Positions 6,169 through 6,388 of a DNA stretch of 6,388 bases are shown here, one piece after another. The notes below the pieces were generated by a model. That model saw only the letters and a program-made list of their open reading frames with translations. It was not told the DNA's origin and did no database searches. The stretch is from Clostridia bacterium. GTDB lineage: Bacteria; Bacillota; Clostridia; Christensenellales; CAG-917. How positions within the stretch are numbered: position 1 is the stretch's first letter; every line of letters starts with the position of its first letter. The translations under genes were made by a program, and so were the position numbers. The stretch spans positions 1-6,388 of the forward strand of contig JAFWBH010000150.1 in assembly GCA_017507205.1 (NCBI GenBank), read 5' to 3'.

Positions 6169-6197
6169 AATATATCAGCTTAAAAAACAAAAGTGAA
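6169..6197 (-). promoter_or_regulatory. Candidate sigma-A promoter of the TetR operon
   Basis: On the minus strand TTCACT (6197-6192, four of six consensus bases) and TATATT (6174-6169, five of six) are 17 bases apart. The leader to ATG 6136 would be about 25 bases and holds the AGGAG site (6146-6150). The weaker -35 and an overlapping direct repeat would fit a regulated promoter. Confidence 0.6.
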
Positions 6198-6218
6198 CAT
6201 CAAAAATTCCCAAAAGTG
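6188..6218. repeat. Direct repeat CAAAAGTG, two copies 23 bases apart, at the TetR operon promoter
   Basis: Identical copies of CAAAAGTG lie at 6188-6195 and 6211-6218. The first overlaps the proposed -35 box. TetR proteins usually bind inverted rather than direct repeats, so a role as operator is only a possibility. Confidence 0.4.
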
Positions 6219-6231
6219 TCTATTTAATTAC

Positions 6232-6388
6232 CTAAATTGACATTACGTAAATTTGACAAGGATTTGCTTCATCCCATAATGTAGGCAAAACCTCAAATTC
6301 TTTAAAGCCAAGAGAAATATAAAATTTGTTGGTTTTGTCATATATGTCATATTTGCCAAATTGAACAGTTTTGACCTGAATAAACGAA
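6232..6388 (-). CDS. GNAT family N-acetyltransferase, C-terminal fragment (5' part outside window)
   Basis: The last 51 codons of a gene entering from the right edge, ending at TAG 6234-6232. The segment FIQVKTVQFGKYDIYDKT, then FYISLGFKEFEVLPTLWDE and NPCQIYVMSI, fits the C-terminal strands of a GNAT acetyltransferase; the FYxSLGFKE part is the usual motif B region. The acetyl-CoA loop lies outside the window, so activity cannot be judged. It ends 35 bases before the proposed promoter of the TetR operon. No clear terminator hairpin was seen in the 95-base gap, so read-through is possible. Assignment rests on resemblance of this C-terminal pattern to the family. Confidence 0.8.
   Translation of the reverse strand, partial: SFIQVKTVQFGKYDIYDKTNKFYISLGFKEFEVLPTLWDEANPCQIYVMSI

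Noticed and set aside
6237..6280. Plus-strand promoter-like elements (two TTGACA copies and CATAAT at 6275-6280)
   Set aside because: They lie inside the coding end of the minus-strand GNAT gene and no plausible plus-strand gene follows. They look like chance in AT-rich codons.

Overview
The window is about 6.4 kb of low-GC DNA, and every convincing gene lies on the minus strand. AGGAGG-like ribosome binding sites, sigma-A-type promoters, short gene overlaps and two forespore spoVA genes point to a spore-forming Firmicute, most likely in Clostridia. Nothing seen allows a genus to be named. I saw no mobile element, CRISPR array, rRNA or tRNA.

From right to left, in the direction of transcription: (a) 6388-6232 is the C-terminal end of a GNAT acetyltransferase cut by the window edge. 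(b) A candidate promoter at 6169-6197 leads into three tightly linked genes: a 127-aa two-helix membrane protein, a TetR/AcrR-family repressor (start overlaps the previous stop by 8 nt) and a 244-aa six-helix membrane protein (again an 8-nt overlap). (c) An extended -10 promoter at 4437-4465, overlapping the end of that operon, leads into a 257-aa membrane protein with four helices and a long charged cytoplasmic tail. This gene is closed by a strong intrinsic terminator at 3560-3585. (d) A near-consensus sigma-A promoter (TTGGCA-17-TATAAT, 3489-3517) drives an M29 (AmpS/PepS-type) metallo-aminopeptidase followed by a GNAT acetyltransferase, ended by a terminator at 1700-1733. (e) Immediately after that terminator comes a spoVA unit: an unrecognised 52-aa ORF, spoVAC and the nearly complete spoVAD, which leaves the window at its left edge only a few residues before its expected end. 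SpoVAC and SpoVAD are parts of the inner-membrane channel that loads dipicolinic acid into the forespore and releases it at germination.

The least understood part is the TetR plus membrane-protein cluster (3604-6136). No transporter, enzyme or signalling motif could be recognised in its three membrane proteins, yet the gene order and overlaps suggest that a dedicated repressor controls at least two of them. Two smaller points also merit attention: the 52-aa ORF translationally coupled to spoVAC, and an apparent insertion of roughly 35-40 residues in SpoVAD.

No gene-free stretch exceeds about 140 bases.
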